A stretch of 64,000 nt of DNA from an uncultured Fodinibius sp. (lineage in GTDB: Bacteria; Bacteroidota; Rhodothermia; Balneolales; Balneolaceae). Shown here piece after piece: positions 9,011-19,064 of this stretch. Location of the stretch: assembly GCA_913057775.1 (NCBI GenBank), contig CAJXOG010000011.1, positions 1-64,000 of the forward strand, written 5' to 3'. The notes beneath the pieces are model-generated. The model saw only the letters and a list, made by a program, of their open reading frames with translations, was not told the DNA's origin and made no database searches. The translations under genes were made by a program, and so were the position numbers. Numbering within the stretch: position 1 is the stretch's first letter; every line of letters begins with the position of its first letter.

Positions 9011-10618
9011 TTAGTACCATTCCTTTTCTCCCTGCTCTTCGGCTTGCTCATCAACCATATTTCGAACATCCTCGAGCAGCTCCTGGGCATCATATACAAT
9101 TCCATCCTTAATCGTATACTTAACACCACCTGCTCGTTTCACCTCATTGACCCCCTCTACTTGAACAGCGCCATTTCCATAAAGCACTTTCAGATTTTCC
9201 AGCGGATTCTCATCCACAATTACCAAATCTGCAAGCTTGCCGGGACGTATGATACCAAACGGGGGATCTTCATCTAACTTTTTATACAATTCTTCTGCAC
9301 CAGACATTGTTGCCGAACGAATAACTTCAAGCGGATGAAAACCGGCTTCCTGTAAAAGCTCCAACTCCCTTACATATCCAAAGCCGTAAAGCTTGTAAAT
9401 AAATCCGGAATCCGATCCTGTTGTTACTCGTCCGCCTGCATCCTTATAATCATCAAGGAACTGCATCCAGCGGTCATAAAAGTTTTTCCATTCGATCTCA
9501 TCTTTCGTTGTCCAATTAAACCAGTATGATCCGTGGGCACGTCTGCTTGGAGAATAAAACTCCCACAAACTTGGCAGCGTATAGTCTTTATGCCATTCAG
9601 CTGCACGTGCTCGCATTACATCACGACTGGCTTCATATATTGTCATTGTGGGATCCATGGTAAGATCATGCTTCAGAAACTTCTGAATAAGCTCATTCCA
9701 TTCCTTGCCACCGGGTTCCACAATCTTGTCCCACTGCCGTGCTACCTGACCAAAGCGGTGTTGCTCATTTTGATAGTTATGATCATAGGGATAGGGCTGT
9801 ACATCATGATCATCATACATGGATTCAAACAAACCATAATAGTGTGTCTGCGCGCCCAACCCCAATTTAGCAGCGTCCAGTGTATTCATACGGGCAACGC
9901 CCATCTGGTCGAGGTGAGCTGTACTATTCAGGTTTAGCTTCTCTGCTTCGTCCAATACAGCTTCCATGATATCCGGATCATGAGCTCCAAGCTTTAGGCC
10001 ATCAATGCCCTGGTCCTTTGCCCAACGTACCCATTCCCGCGCCGACTCCGGATCCGTGACCTCGCGATCTTCCCATCCGGAACCTATTCGGTGATAGCTG
10101 TACATTCTGGGAGCGGTAATTTCATTGTTATTTGCCCGTTCCTTCTCACTCAGCGACCATTCCATCGCATCAAAAGGAACGCCTCGTACCGTTGTTACGC
10201 CGTGCCCCATCCAAAGCTTATAAGTATATTCGGCATTGGGTACCTTCGGTTTTCCACCAGTATGCACATGCATATCTATAAAACCGGGCATTACATACAT
10301 TCCCGAAGCAACTATCTCTTTAGTAGCTCCATCGGGACGCTTTTCCTCATCAATGGGAACTCCCGGGTATCCTACACTTTCTACTGCTACTATTCGGTTA
10401 TCCTCAATAACAATATCCTTAGGTCCCGATGCCGGAGCACCTGTCCCGTCAATAACCGTTGCACCTCGTATGATAAGTCGCTCATAAGGCCCTTCCCCCT
10501 CATCGGATGCACGATCCGGTGCAGCATCAGATGGCTGTGCCCATATTGGAGTTGATATTGCCACTAAAAGGAAACTGCCAACAATAATTGATAGCCCTAT
10601 TCTAAATAATTTACCCAT
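9011..10618 (-). CDS. Secreted amidohydrolase, COG1228-like (paralog 3)
   Basis: A 535-residue amidohydrolase-superfamily protein with a signal peptide ending near IWAQ (about residue 28). All expected metal-centre positions are present: HVH at 117/119, Lys209 in GLKLGAHD as the likely carboxylated bridging lysine, His235, His259 and Asp403 in TGSDSG. It is therefore the catalytically most canonical of the three paralogs. It follows the SusD-like gene by 50 bases on the same strand, and the transcript ends at the terminator at 8951-8985, so susC-susD-amidohydrolase form one operon. That links its substrate to whatever the SusCD pair imports. A dipeptidase acting on Xaa-Pro peptides is my favoured guess, given the proline dehydrogenase nearby. 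Confidence 0.82.
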   Translation of the reverse strand: MGKLFRIGLSIIVGSFLLVAISTPIWAQPSDAAPDRASDEGEGPYERLIIRGATVIDGTGAPASGPKDIVIEDNRIVAVESVGYPGVPIDEEKRPDGATKEIVASGMYVMPGFIDMHVHTGGKPKVPNAEYTYKLWMGHGVTTVRGVPFDAMEWSLSEKERANNNEITAPRMYSYHRIGSGWEDREVTDPESAREWVRWAKDQGIDGLKLGAHDPDIMEAVLDEAEKLNLNSTAHLDQMGVARMNTLDAAKLGLGAQTHYYGLFESMYDDHDVQPYPYDHNYQNEQHRFGQVARQWDKIVEPGGKEWNELIQKFLKHDLTMDPTMTIYEASRDVMRARAAEWHKDYTLPSLWEFYSPSRRAHGSYWFNWTTKDEIEWKNFYDRWMQFLDDYKDAGGRVTTGSDSGFIYKLYGFGYVRELELLQEAGFHPLEVIRSATMSGAEELYKKLDEDPPFGIIRPGKLADLVIVDENPLENLKVLYGNGAVQVEGVNEVKRAGGVKYTIKDGIVYDAQELLEDVRNMVDEQAEEQGEKEWY

Positions 10619-10668
10619 AACTAATCCTTATTAAGTTTTATGAAAAGATTTGGAATAATTTTGAACTA

Positions 10669-11946
10669 CTATACATCAGGGTTTGCCAATCTTTCATTTG
10701 ATGGAATTGGCAGTAATACACCCGGCGTTTGTAATGCATCTTCTCCTGACAACCAATTATCTGATTGCGTGCCAAACCGATACATATCATTTAGCCTTCT
10801 ACCTTGCAGATAAAGGTTGGCTCGACGTTCATGCTCTATAAATTCAACAAAGCTATCACCAGGCTCCATATCAGGCAAACCGTCAAGTGATCGTACTGCA
10901 TTTATTTGGCTACGCGCTTCTGTATCATTTGTTCCCACTGCTTCTTCAGCAATAATCAAACGCATTTCACGCGCTGATAACCATGTTAAAGGAGAATAGC
11001 TTTCGGTATAGGAATCCGTATCTCCAAAATCCTCTTGAATAGCTACAACCCGGGGATCATCTTCGTTAGTCTTGATATCATCAAAAGGTTCTGACAAAGT
11101 AATTTCTCCTCGACTATTTACCTGATCTGCCAAATAATTTAGCAATTGAGGTTCATTATAGTTGAATTTAGCTTTGTAATCTTGGTTCATTAAAGCCAAG
11201 GCTGCCTCTGCATCATCCGATGCTCCTGTCCCTGAAACCAATGGGTCTTGAGGAACTTCACCCTTGGGATTTAGCTTTTCCCAGACTCCTTTAGCATGCT
11301 TGGCACGAGCACGAACTCCCAACGCCTGCATCTCATAAGTCTCATTCCCGATTTCTTGGGACATACTTACTGCTTGATCTAACATGCCGATAGCTTGATC
11401 ATAAAGCTGACTCATATTCCCCTCACCTATTGGTGGGCTCGTCTCCCGACCATCAGAGAACACAAAGTTATCGTATGAATCAGCAATCGTTATGCGTGCA
11501 AGTGCACCATAAATATATGTGCGAACCAAGATTGACCTATCATCCAATTCCCCATTGGAATCAAACTCTTCTAATCTTGAAATAGCCAAATCCGACATAT
11601 ATCGTGCTTGGCTAATTTCAGGGTACCCGGCAACGGTAATTTCATTCTCTTCGAAGGCAACTCTTCCTTCATCATAAGTCTTGTATGATTCATATGAGCC
11701 AGTCCAATATATTTCATCACTTACTGTAGTAATTGATGCATAAGTCCATCCCGTTCCAGTCATTAATGCACTGAGTACACCATTTTTTAAACCATTTGCC
11801 GAAGAAGGAACACTTATATCTTCTTCAGTCAGGCTATTGGGATTTTCTACATCCATCACCCCACAGCTACCCAGAAAGAAAATGAACAATGATAGAACGA
11901 ATAGTTCACTAAAACGTATTTTAAGATCAGTTAATAAGCGTTTCAT
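10669..11946 (-). CDS. SusD/RagB-family nutrient-binding outer-membrane lipoprotein
   Basis: This is the surface lid of a SusCD importer, which captures substrate above the TonB-dependent channel. I place the start at the ATG at 11946 (MKRLLTDL), giving 425 residues with a hydrophobic leader and lipobox FLGSC. A more upstream ATG at 12003 would overlap the end of susC and put the leader deep inside the protein. The mature N-terminus (MDVENPNSLTEED) and the following helical TPR-like region are typical of RagB/SusD proteins, though it is short for the family (usually about 450-600). It lies 46 bases downstream of the susC-like gene and upstream of an amidohydrolase. The ligand cannot be read from the sequence. 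Confidence 0.88.
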   Translation of the reverse strand: MKRLLTDLKIRFSELFVLSLFIFFLGSCGVMDVENPNSLTEEDISVPSSANGLKNGVLSALMTGTGWTYASITTVSDEIYWTGSYESYKTYDEGRVAFEENEITVAGYPEISQARYMSDLAISRLEEFDSNGELDDRSILVRTYIYGALARITIADSYDNFVFSDGRETSPPIGEGNMSQLYDQAIGMLDQAVSMSQEIGNETYEMQALGVRARAKHAKGVWEKLNPKGEVPQDPLVSGTGASDDAEAALALMNQDYKAKFNYNEPQLLNYLADQVNSRGEITLSEPFDDIKTNEDDPRVVAIQEDFGDTDSYTESYSPLTWLSAREMRLIIAEEAVGTNDTEARSQINAVRSLDGLPDMEPGDSFVEFIEHERRANLYLQGRRLNDMYRFGTQSDNWLSGEDALQTPGVLLPIPSNERLANPDV

Positions 11947-11992
11947 AATTGACAATATTTTTGATATGAAAATTGGTCTCACGAAGTATCTT

Positions 11993-14900
11993 TTAAAAAT
12001 CAAACTTGAGAGTCATTGTATATGACCTTAAAAGCGGTGTTCCATAGGTATCCATACCACCCCCAAAGTTCTCTTGCAAATCAGCTCCTTGCCCTAAACT
12101 AGCCTCACCAGTAGCGAGAGGGTCAACACCTCCGTACTTACTCCACAAGGCAATATTACTTCCAGAGACTGTCACAGATGCATTATTTATACCTAAGCTT
12201 TCTACTTTATCAGATGGGATTTGATAAGATATACTTAGGTTTTGCCATCTTATATAATCAGCCTTCTCTATTTCATTAAGTCCATCAAAGGGAGAAAGGG
12301 AGACCATCTCATTTACCCAAGTGCGAGCAGCAGAAATTCTTTCATCTGTACTACTGCTTGGATCTTTTAAAGTAGCTTCTAATTGAGCAGACTTCATAAA
12401 GTTTCGGCCGATAGCACTGTTTACTCTTCTAAAAGCATCGGTCAGGTTATGATGATAGTAGTTACCTGTCGCATATTGAAACCGAGTACTTATTGTGAAG
12501 TTTTCAAATATATTTGCATTGAATCCAAAGCTTCCTTCCCAGTCAGGGGTTTGCTTTCCCAGATAATGACCTAAATAAGTAGATCCTCCCGGTAACGCTT
12601 CTCCATCAGGACCAGCAACCATAATAGCTGAGTTAAACGTCCCCGGATCTACTGGACCTGAGAAAAAGCTTTGAAGTTCTGACTGTGAGTCAGGGGTCCC
12701 GTCCTGATTACTATCGAAAGGAAAGTCGATACCTGACGGCAACTTAGTTCCAAAATAAGAGCCGGGAGCATAACCCTCTCTAATAAACATTCGGTCACGA
12801 ATATAGGTTGCATCAACTTTTATTGGGGGCTCCCCTCCCAGAGAATTAACATTTTCATATAGATAGGCTCCATTTACAAAAACATTCAGATCTAAGTTTT
12901 GACTTTGTATTACATCACTATTTAAACCTAATTCGACGCCCCTGCCCTCAAGTTCTGCTGCATTTGTAAGTTGTGGCGTTGTAAAACCACCGGAAGGCGC
13001 AAAGGTTCGGTCGATAAGCGCATCTTCTACCGTCCTATCCCAGTAAGTCGCTTCAATTCCTACTCGATCTTCTAACAATCCAATCTCAAAACCAGCTTCC
13101 CATTCTGTTGCGATTTCCGGCTTTAGGTCAGGGTTTCCTGGATTTCCAGGTAACACACCGGAACCTTCAGGGGAATTGACCGGAGTATAGGTTGTAAACC
13201 TGTCAAATGCACCGGGCTGTTGACCGGACTGTCCCCAGGCTGCACGCAATCGAAGTGTTGAAACATTATTTATTTCAAAGTTAAAAGCATCGGTCGGCAA
13301 AAATGATGCTGAAATCTTTGGATATGTTGCATAGTTAAAGTCATCCCCAAATGCACTACTTGCATCTAAACGTACTCCTACCGTAAAATAAATCCAATCG
13401 CTATAGTCAATTTGCTCTTGAGCAAAAAGACCGGCATTAACTACTTCCTGAAACCCAGAAATACTAGTTTGAAAAGCTGTCGCATCTAAAACCTCTAACC
13501 CTGGACCGGAAAAATTTGTGCCTGTACTTGCTGTAGTGTTTTGCTCGTCATGATACCCCTGAAATCCCGCCACAAATTTTGATTGGATATTTTCTGTAAA
13601 ATCTTTAGACCAGTTCATTTTTGCTTCCACAGACCAAACCATTTGTTGCCTTGTTCCTATAGTAATTTCACCATCAGGAGTAGGTGCAAGTCCGTCAACA
13701 GCATAACCAAATGGCAAGTAGTTAGCACTGCGCTGATCACGATAATCAACACCGAATGAAGCATCTACTGAAATATTATCAGAAGGAAAATAGTTGGCCT
13801 GTAAAACAAATCTTCCTTGATTTGAAACATCCGTTACTTGCGGATATGTACCTTCTCTCACTGTAGCAAATAAGGGGATCCCGAAAGTATCATATTCACT
13901 CACTTGCCCTACACGTTCTGGCTTCGCATAGCGAGCGGTACTTGTAGGAGTATATATGGTAATTCCACTTTCGTAAATGTCTATATTTGAATTCGTATAA
14001 GACGTTTGAGCTCTCACACGAAAGTTATCTGTAGGGATAAAATTTAAATTCCCGGTAAAATAAAACTTCTTATATATATCAGTAGATTGACCTACTTCAC
14101 CACCATTAAAATTGGAAGGCTGAGGATCCCAAGGACCATCAGTATGATTGTAGCGGAGATTAGCAAAATAAGTCATCGATTCTCCGCCACCTTGTACTGA
14201 ACCTGAAAACTCTTGCCCAATTCCCAAACTATACAGATCAATAAGATTAACTGGGGACTCAAATGGCTCATATAAATCAACATTTACTCCCAATACATCT
14301 CTTATATTTTGCTGTTCAGCAGTAGTCTCAGCAAAACCGGCATTTTTCTTAAATTTATTTGGCATTTGGTGTAAGCTCGCTCCTAATTCTATATCAAACT
14401 GAGGAGCTGATTGTTCACTTCCCTGTGTAGTAAAAATCTGCATTACACCTGCATTTGCTTGCGAACCATAAAGTGTTGCTGCAGCAGGCCCCTTCAGTAT
14501 CTCGACTCTTTCTATTGCATCGAAATTTATATTAGATAATCCCGATGGCGAACCCAATCCTCCGGCATCAAATCCTGGAGCAAATCCTCCCGTCCCATTA
14601 ACTCGAACCCCATCAACATATATCAGGGGTTGATTAGACATTGCCAAACTTGAGGTTCCCCTAATTCGTATTTTTGGCTCTTGATCAATTGCCCCACTTT
14701 GGTTGTTAATACTTACGCCAGCAATTTTTCCTTGTAGAGCATCTTGTACAGAGTTTGAAGCAACATTTTCTACCCCATCCAGTTCAACAGAAGAAATGGT
14801 ATGACCCAATGACTTACGCTCAACTTCTCCCCCCGTTCCCGTAACAACTACTTCGTCTAAATTCATTGTTGAGGTTCTCAATGTAAAATTAACTTGAGCA

Positions 14901-15184
14901 ACTTCATCAGCAGTAACCTCAACTTCTTTTGTTTGGGTACTATAACCAATAAAACGAGCAGTAACTTCTACTACTCCTACCGGAACTGAGGTTATACGAA
15001 AGTTCCCATCTGCATCTGTTGTTGAACCGATATTTTCACCTTCAACAACCACATTAACCCCTGGCATTGTTGTTCCGTTGCTTTCCGTAACCTGTCCTTC
15101 TACTATTCCTGTTTGTGCCCACCCGATACTTGAAAGACACAAAAGAAAAAACAAAACTAGAGCCGTTTGTATATATATCCTCAT
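11993..15184 (-). CDS. SusC/RagA-family TonB-linked outer-membrane protein
   Basis: A 1063-residue TonB-dependent transporter, the channel half of a SusCD pair. In order: signal peptide (ends near IGWAQ, about 24); a carboxypeptidase-regulatory-like beta domain with TGIVEGQV and GVNVVVEG segments (about 25-105); the plug domain with the TonB-box-like LDEVVVTG stretch and the PLIYVDGVRV motif (about 110-235); then a 22-strand-type barrel ending in the aromatic terminus LKFDF. The length is usual for the family. It is the first gene of an operon with susD and amidohydrolase paralog 3. A peptide substrate is inferred from the neighbouring peptidases and proline dehydrogenase, not from the channel itself. 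Confidence 0.93.
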   Translation of the reverse strand: MRIYIQTALVLFFLLCLSSIGWAQTGIVEGQVTESNGTTMPGVNVVVEGENIGSTTDADGNFRITSVPVGVVEVTARFIGYSTQTKEVEVTADEVAQVNFTLRTSTMNLDEVVVTGTGGEVERKSLGHTISSVELDGVENVASNSVQDALQGKIAGVSINNQSGAIDQEPKIRIRGTSSLAMSNQPLIYVDGVRVNGTGGFAPGFDAGGLGSPSGLSNINFDAIERVEILKGPAAATLYGSQANAGVMQIFTTQGSEQSAPQFDIELGASLHQMPNKFKKNAGFAETTAEQQNIRDVLGVNVDLYEPFESPVNLIDLYSLGIGQEFSGSVQGGGESMTYFANLRYNHTDGPWDPQPSNFNGGEVGQSTDIYKKFYFTGNLNFIPTDNFRVRAQTSYTNSNIDIYESGITIYTPTSTARYAKPERVGQVSEYDTFGIPLFATVREGTYPQVTDVSNQGRFVLQANYFPSDNISVDASFGVDYRDQRSANYLPFGYAVDGLAPTPDGEITIGTRQQMVWSVEAKMNWSKDFTENIQSKFVAGFQGYHDEQNTTASTGTNFSGPGLEVLDATAFQTSISGFQEVVNAGLFAQEQIDYSDWIYFTVGVRLDASSAFGDDFNYATYPKISASFLPTDAFNFEINNVSTLRLRAAWGQSGQQPGAFDRFTTYTPVNSPEGSGVLPGNPGNPDLKPEIATEWEAGFEIGLLEDRVGIEATYWDRTVEDALIDRTFAPSGGFTTPQLTNAAELEGRGVELGLNSDVIQSQNLDLNVFVNGAYLYENVNSLGGEPPIKVDATYIRDRMFIREGYAPGSYFGTKLPSGIDFPFDSNQDGTPDSQSELQSFFSGPVDPGTFNSAIMVAGPDGEALPGGSTYLGHYLGKQTPDWEGSFGFNANIFENFTISTRFQYATGNYYHHNLTDAFRRVNSAIGRNFMKSAQLEATLKDPSSSTDERISAARTWVNEMVSLSPFDGLNEIEKADYIRWQNLSISYQIPSDKVESLGINNASVTVSGSNIALWSKYGGVDPLATGEASLGQGADLQENFGGGMDTYGTPLLRSYTMTLKFDF

Positions 15185-15637
15185 AGCTGTATCCCTGTAT
15201 ATTTTATTTATCCTTCCGAAGATTAGATTGTTTTAATTCGACTTGGTATAGTTAGCTAATACAACCATAAAGTCAACACCCCAACTGTAAAAAGATGAAA
15301 AAAAGTATAAGGCTGTATAATATTCATTCTTCTTTCATAAAAGAAAGGCAGAGAACCTTCTCTAAAACTTTAGCATGTAGTTATCTACTAACAATATCCC
15401 CACACTAATATTCTCACTAGTTTTACTATCAATTAAAGATAATTTTGAACCCTCTGCAGCTACAATAAGGACACTATACAAAGAAATGTCTCCCAACCCT
15501 TTTAGTCCTTTTACTTAAAAAGCATACACCCAAATTGTGGCATGATGTAACTTTCAATTTGAACTCTCGCTACGATAAATTAAAAAATGGCATAACATGA
15601 GATATGCTATGCCATTAAAATATGACTTATTAAAAAT
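15185..15637. other. Intergenic stretch between S10 peptidase and susC
   Basis: About 450 bases without a convincing gene. It holds the promoter region of susC (right of 15184, read on the minus strand) and the terminator of the S10 peptidase at 15582-15616. The rest is AT-rich with no recognisable RNA or protein remnant. Confidence 0.6.
15582..15616 (-). terminator. Rho-independent terminator of the S10 peptidase gene
   Basis: A 9-bp stem (AATGGCATA at 15587-15595 with TATGCCATT at 15608-15616) is followed on the minus strand by a T run (plus-strand A run 15582-15587), 21 bases beyond the stop of the peptidase gene. Confidence 0.8.
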
Positions 15638-17152
15638 TTAATATTTTGCCGGCTCTCCTTCAGCGGGCATCGATTCTCTTATAAATTCCCGAATGTGCTC
15701 ATTCGATGTTTCCAAATCTTCAGTCCGCAAATACATCATATGACCACTTCGATAACCTTCAAAATGGAAACGATCTTTCATTTTACCACTGGGATCAATA
15801 TTCCACATTACATATTTGGCTGAAAAGTAATCAGTAGCTCCATCGTAATAGCCTGACTGTACCAAGACTTCCAAATTGGGATTCTCTGCCATGGCCTGAC
15901 GTAGCATTTCTCCGGTTTCATTTCCCTGTCGATTCCAAGGGCGAACCGGACCTGAAACGTAATATTGCAGATCTGTTTTAAAGCCAAGCTGGTCTTGTAC
16001 ATAATGATTTATAGCCGGAGTAAATGAATGCTTCCAAGAGGAGTACTCCGGAGAATAATCAGGTCTGTCACCGCCATCTGTTTTATCAATTCCTGTATAA
16101 CGGGAATCAAGTCGGCCAATGGTATAACCTTCATCACGAAGCAGTTCTTTCCAAAACACTGACGCCGGTACCGCCAAATTATAATCAAGAACAAAATCTT
16201 CTGACAGTCCCGAATAACGTGCAATTTGTGGGGCCAGATCCTGCTTCCGTTTTTCGTCGATGAATCCACCACGTGAAAGGGCCGGCAAAAGTTCTTCAAT
16301 GGTAAATTCTTCTACTTTAGGCAAAATCTCTTCCAACTCCTGGCTCTGCAGATCCTGCGGTAACTGCTCATGATACCAGGCAGCAGCAGTAAAGTATGGA
16401 AGTTTCAATACCGAAGCACGGGGGGACGGACCTTCAGGCTCTAATCCCAAACCGGTTGGAGATACGAGAATAACACCATTTAAAAACATCCAGTGATCTC
16501 CCTGCAATTGACCGGCCAAACCGGAAACACGCGGAGTTCCATAACTTTCTCCAATCAGGTATTTAGGTGATTCCCAGCGTTCCTGTCTCGAAATAAAATT
16601 ATCGATCCAGTCAGCTAAATACTTTAGGTCCTCATTAACACCAAAAAATTGCTCTTTTTCACCATCATTGAGAATCCGGGAAAACCCCGTATTAACCGGA
16701 TTTACGTACACAATATCCGCTACGTCCAGAATGGAATGCGGGTTGTCCTCAACCCCATATGGCTGTACGGGATAACCTTGATCACTGATTTTCAGGCGTT
16801 TGGGACTGGTATATCCCAGATGCATCCATAACGAACCCGCGCCGGGTCCACCATTGAAAGACACAAAAACAGGACGATCCTCTTTATTCTCCACATCAGT
16901 TCGTTCGTAATAGGTATAAAACAGGGAGGCATCAGGCTTACCGTCTTCGCCGTAAACAGGTTGAGTCCCTACACTTACACGATAAGGCACTTCTTCACCC
17001 TTAATCGTCACATTATCTGTTGAAACAATCGTTGTGTCTGCCGGTAACTTTCTCTCTTGGGCATGACTTTTTGTAGACATCATCACCAAGGCAAGAAATA
17101 AGATTACAAAACAGGAATACTCCAAATAGATATTTCTTTTTCTTATATCCAT
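15638..17152 (-). CDS. Secreted S10-family serine carboxypeptidase
   Basis: A 504-residue peptidase that should remove C-terminal residues from peptides. A leader with cleavage near SHAQ (about 32) points to export. The S10 substrate-binding segment FNGGPGAGS is at about 99-107. The catalytic Ser203 lies in GESYG, the Asp in GYYDGATD (437 or 441), and His471 in SGHMMY. The order Ser-Asp-His and the length match bacterial S10 peptidases. It has its own terminator and its own upstream region facing the transporter gene, so it is monocistronic. The position between SusCD and an amino-acid transporter supports a role in peptide breakdown. Confidence 0.9.
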   Translation of the reverse strand: MDIRKRNIYLEYSCFVILFLALVMMSTKSHAQERKLPADTTIVSTDNVTIKGEEVPYRVSVGTQPVYGEDGKPDASLFYTYYERTDVENKEDRPVFVSFNGGPGAGSLWMHLGYTSPKRLKISDQGYPVQPYGVEDNPHSILDVADIVYVNPVNTGFSRILNDGEKEQFFGVNEDLKYLADWIDNFISRQERWESPKYLIGESYGTPRVSGLAGQLQGDHWMFLNGVILVSPTGLGLEPEGPSPRASVLKLPYFTAAAWYHEQLPQDLQSQELEEILPKVEEFTIEELLPALSRGGFIDEKRKQDLAPQIARYSGLSEDFVLDYNLAVPASVFWKELLRDEGYTIGRLDSRYTGIDKTDGGDRPDYSPEYSSWKHSFTPAINHYVQDQLGFKTDLQYYVSGPVRPWNRQGNETGEMLRQAMAENPNLEVLVQSGYYDGATDYFSAKYVMWNIDPSGKMKDRFHFEGYRSGHMMYLRTEDLETSNEHIREFIRESMPAEGEPAKY

Positions 17153-17518
17153 ATTTCCATCAATTTTATTTTCAATTACAATTATCGTTCAAATAGACTT
17201 ACTTATATAGCATTAGCTTTTACGCCTATTACATTCCAATTTAAAAATTACTATAACTAACCTTCACCTCTTTCCAAAAGGCAGCAGGGGTGTTTTACAA
17301 TAATTTATAATATCACATATCACTCTCTCGACTTATTAATAAGATATACCACATATAGAACATGTTATGATTTCTGCTTTTTACCCTTATCCGAAAACGT
17401 TAATTCGTATTATTTACAAAGTTTAACTGCAGTACACTTTGATCATATCCTAAATAATTCATAGTAGTTAGCAGTTACATTCTTGGCTAATCAGAACAGT
17501 TTCATAAATAACTTTAGC
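17153..17518. promoter_or_regulatory. Divergent promoter region of S10 peptidase and NSS transporter
   Basis: About 365 AT-rich bases between two outward-facing genes, so both promoters must lie here. I cannot assign boxes with confidence and see no RNA gene or gene remnant. Confidence 0.5.
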
Positions 17519-19024
17519 ATGAAGTCCGATAAAAAGAATGCCAGCAGTACTGCCCTATTTTCTACTAAATTAGGGTTAATCCTAAGTGTTTTGGGAATCG
17601 CAGTTGGAACCGGCAATATTTGGCGTTTCCCACGAATTGCAGCACAAAATGGCGGTGAAGAAGGAAGTGGAGCTTTTATAATAGCTTGGTTATGCTGTCT
17701 TTTTTTGTTCTCCATTCCACTAATTATTGCAGAGTATGGAATTGGCAGGTATGGGCGAAAAGGGGTGATCGGCTCATTTGTTAAGCTGGTAGGAAAACGA
17801 TATGGATGGATGGGAGCATTCATAGGTTTCGTTGCTACTGCAATTATGTTCTACTATAGCGTAGTTGCAGGTTGGTCACTATTCTACCTGATCGAATCTA
17901 TCACATCCAGTTTACCTAAAAATATGCAGCAGGCCAACATGATTTGGGATGGATTTCAAGGTTCTTTCTGGCCCTCTGTTTTTCATGCTATTATGATGGG
18001 TTTGGGGGGGCTTATTGTTATAAAAGGTATTTCATCAATTGAACGTATCAACAAAATTCTGATTCCCTCATTACTTTTAGTAGTTGTAATCTCATTAGTT
18101 CGGGCCGTCACTCTTCCGGGTAGTATGCAAGGGCTGGAGTATTTATTTACCCCCGATTGGCATACGCTTTTAGAACCAAGCCTATGGCTCGAAGCACTTA
18201 CCCAAAACGCCTGGGATACAGGGGCCGCATGGGGTCTTATTTTAACATATGGTGCATACATGCGCTCCAGAGATGATATAACCATTAGTGCATTTCAAAC
18301 AGGCATCGGTAATAATATTGTATCACTTCTTGCTGCCATGACTATTTTTGCAACAGTCTTTGGGACCTTGGGCAGTACTATGAACAATGTTGAGATTTTG
18401 GAAATAATGAAAACCTCCGGTCCCGCTTCAACAGGTCTAACTTTTATGTGGATGCCTCAGCTCTTCAACGAAATGACAGGGGGTAAGATTTTTGCAATTT
18501 TGTTTTTCTTAGGCTTAACATTTGCCGCTTTTAGTTCCTTAATATCAATGATTGAATTAGCAAGTAGGGTATTTGTGGATATGGGATTCCCTCGCAGATC
18601 AGCAACCATTTTCATCTGCTTGACCGGCTTTTTTATGGGATTGCCCTCAGCTCTTTCAGTAGATATTCTGGCCAATCAAGATTTTGTTTGGTCTGTCGGG
18701 CTGATGGTATCCGGGGCTTTTATGTCTTTTGCTATTATCCGATTCGGTCCAGAACGTTTTCGATCAGAGATTGTTAATAACGGAGAACAAAAATATACCC
18801 TCGGTGGGTGGTGGGAAGTTATTATTAAGTACGTAGTTCCCGTTGAAGTTATATCCTTGCTAATTTGGTGGATTTATTTGAGCATTTCCTCCTATGCTCC
18901 GGATACTTGGTATAATCCTCTCAGTGCATTCTCTGTTGCTACTATATTAGTACAATGGGGGATAGTTATGGGGCTTCTCTACTATTATAATGGGACTATC
19001 TCTGAAAAATCCTCACCGGCTTGA
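17519..19024 (+). CDS. Sodium-dependent amino-acid transporter, NSS/SNF family
   Basis: A 501-residue inner-membrane symporter of the LeuT/neurotransmitter:sodium symporter family, which takes up amino acids or related amines with sodium. The family signature is at the N-terminus: G.AVGTGNIWRFP in TM1 followed by AAQNGG and GAFIIAW. About 11-12 hydrophobic segments run to the C-terminus. I start it at the ATG at 17519; an in-frame TTG at 17483 would add 12 polar residues not expected before TM1. It is divergent from the S10 carboxypeptidase and converges with proline dehydrogenase. The sodium coupling suits a saline habitat. Substrate is inferred only. Confidence 0.9.
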   Translation: MKSDKKNASSTALFSTKLGLILSVLGIAVGTGNIWRFPRIAAQNGGEEGSGAFIIAWLCCLFLFSIPLIIAEYGIGRYGRKGVIGSFVKLVGKRYGWMGAFIGFVATAIMFYYSVVAGWSLFYLIESITSSLPKNMQQANMIWDGFQGSFWPSVFHAIMMGLGGLIVIKGISSIERINKILIPSLLLVVVISLVRAVTLPGSMQGLEYLFTPDWHTLLEPSLWLEALTQNAWDTGAAWGLILTYGAYMRSRDDITISAFQTGIGNNIVSLLAAMTIFATVFGTLGSTMNNVEILEIMKTSGPASTGLTFMWMPQLFNEMTGGKIFAILFFLGLTFAAFSSLISMIELASRVFVDMGFPRRSATIFICLTGFFMGLPSALSVDILANQDFVWSVGLMVSGAFMSFAIIRFGPERFRSEIVNNGEQKYTLGGWWEVIIKYVVPVEVISLLIWWIYLSISSYAPDTWYNPLSAFSVATILVQWGIVMGLLYYYNGTISEKSSPA

Positions 19025-19064
19025 CCTATAAAGTAGTCTTTACTAAAGGTTTTACCCAGCACAG

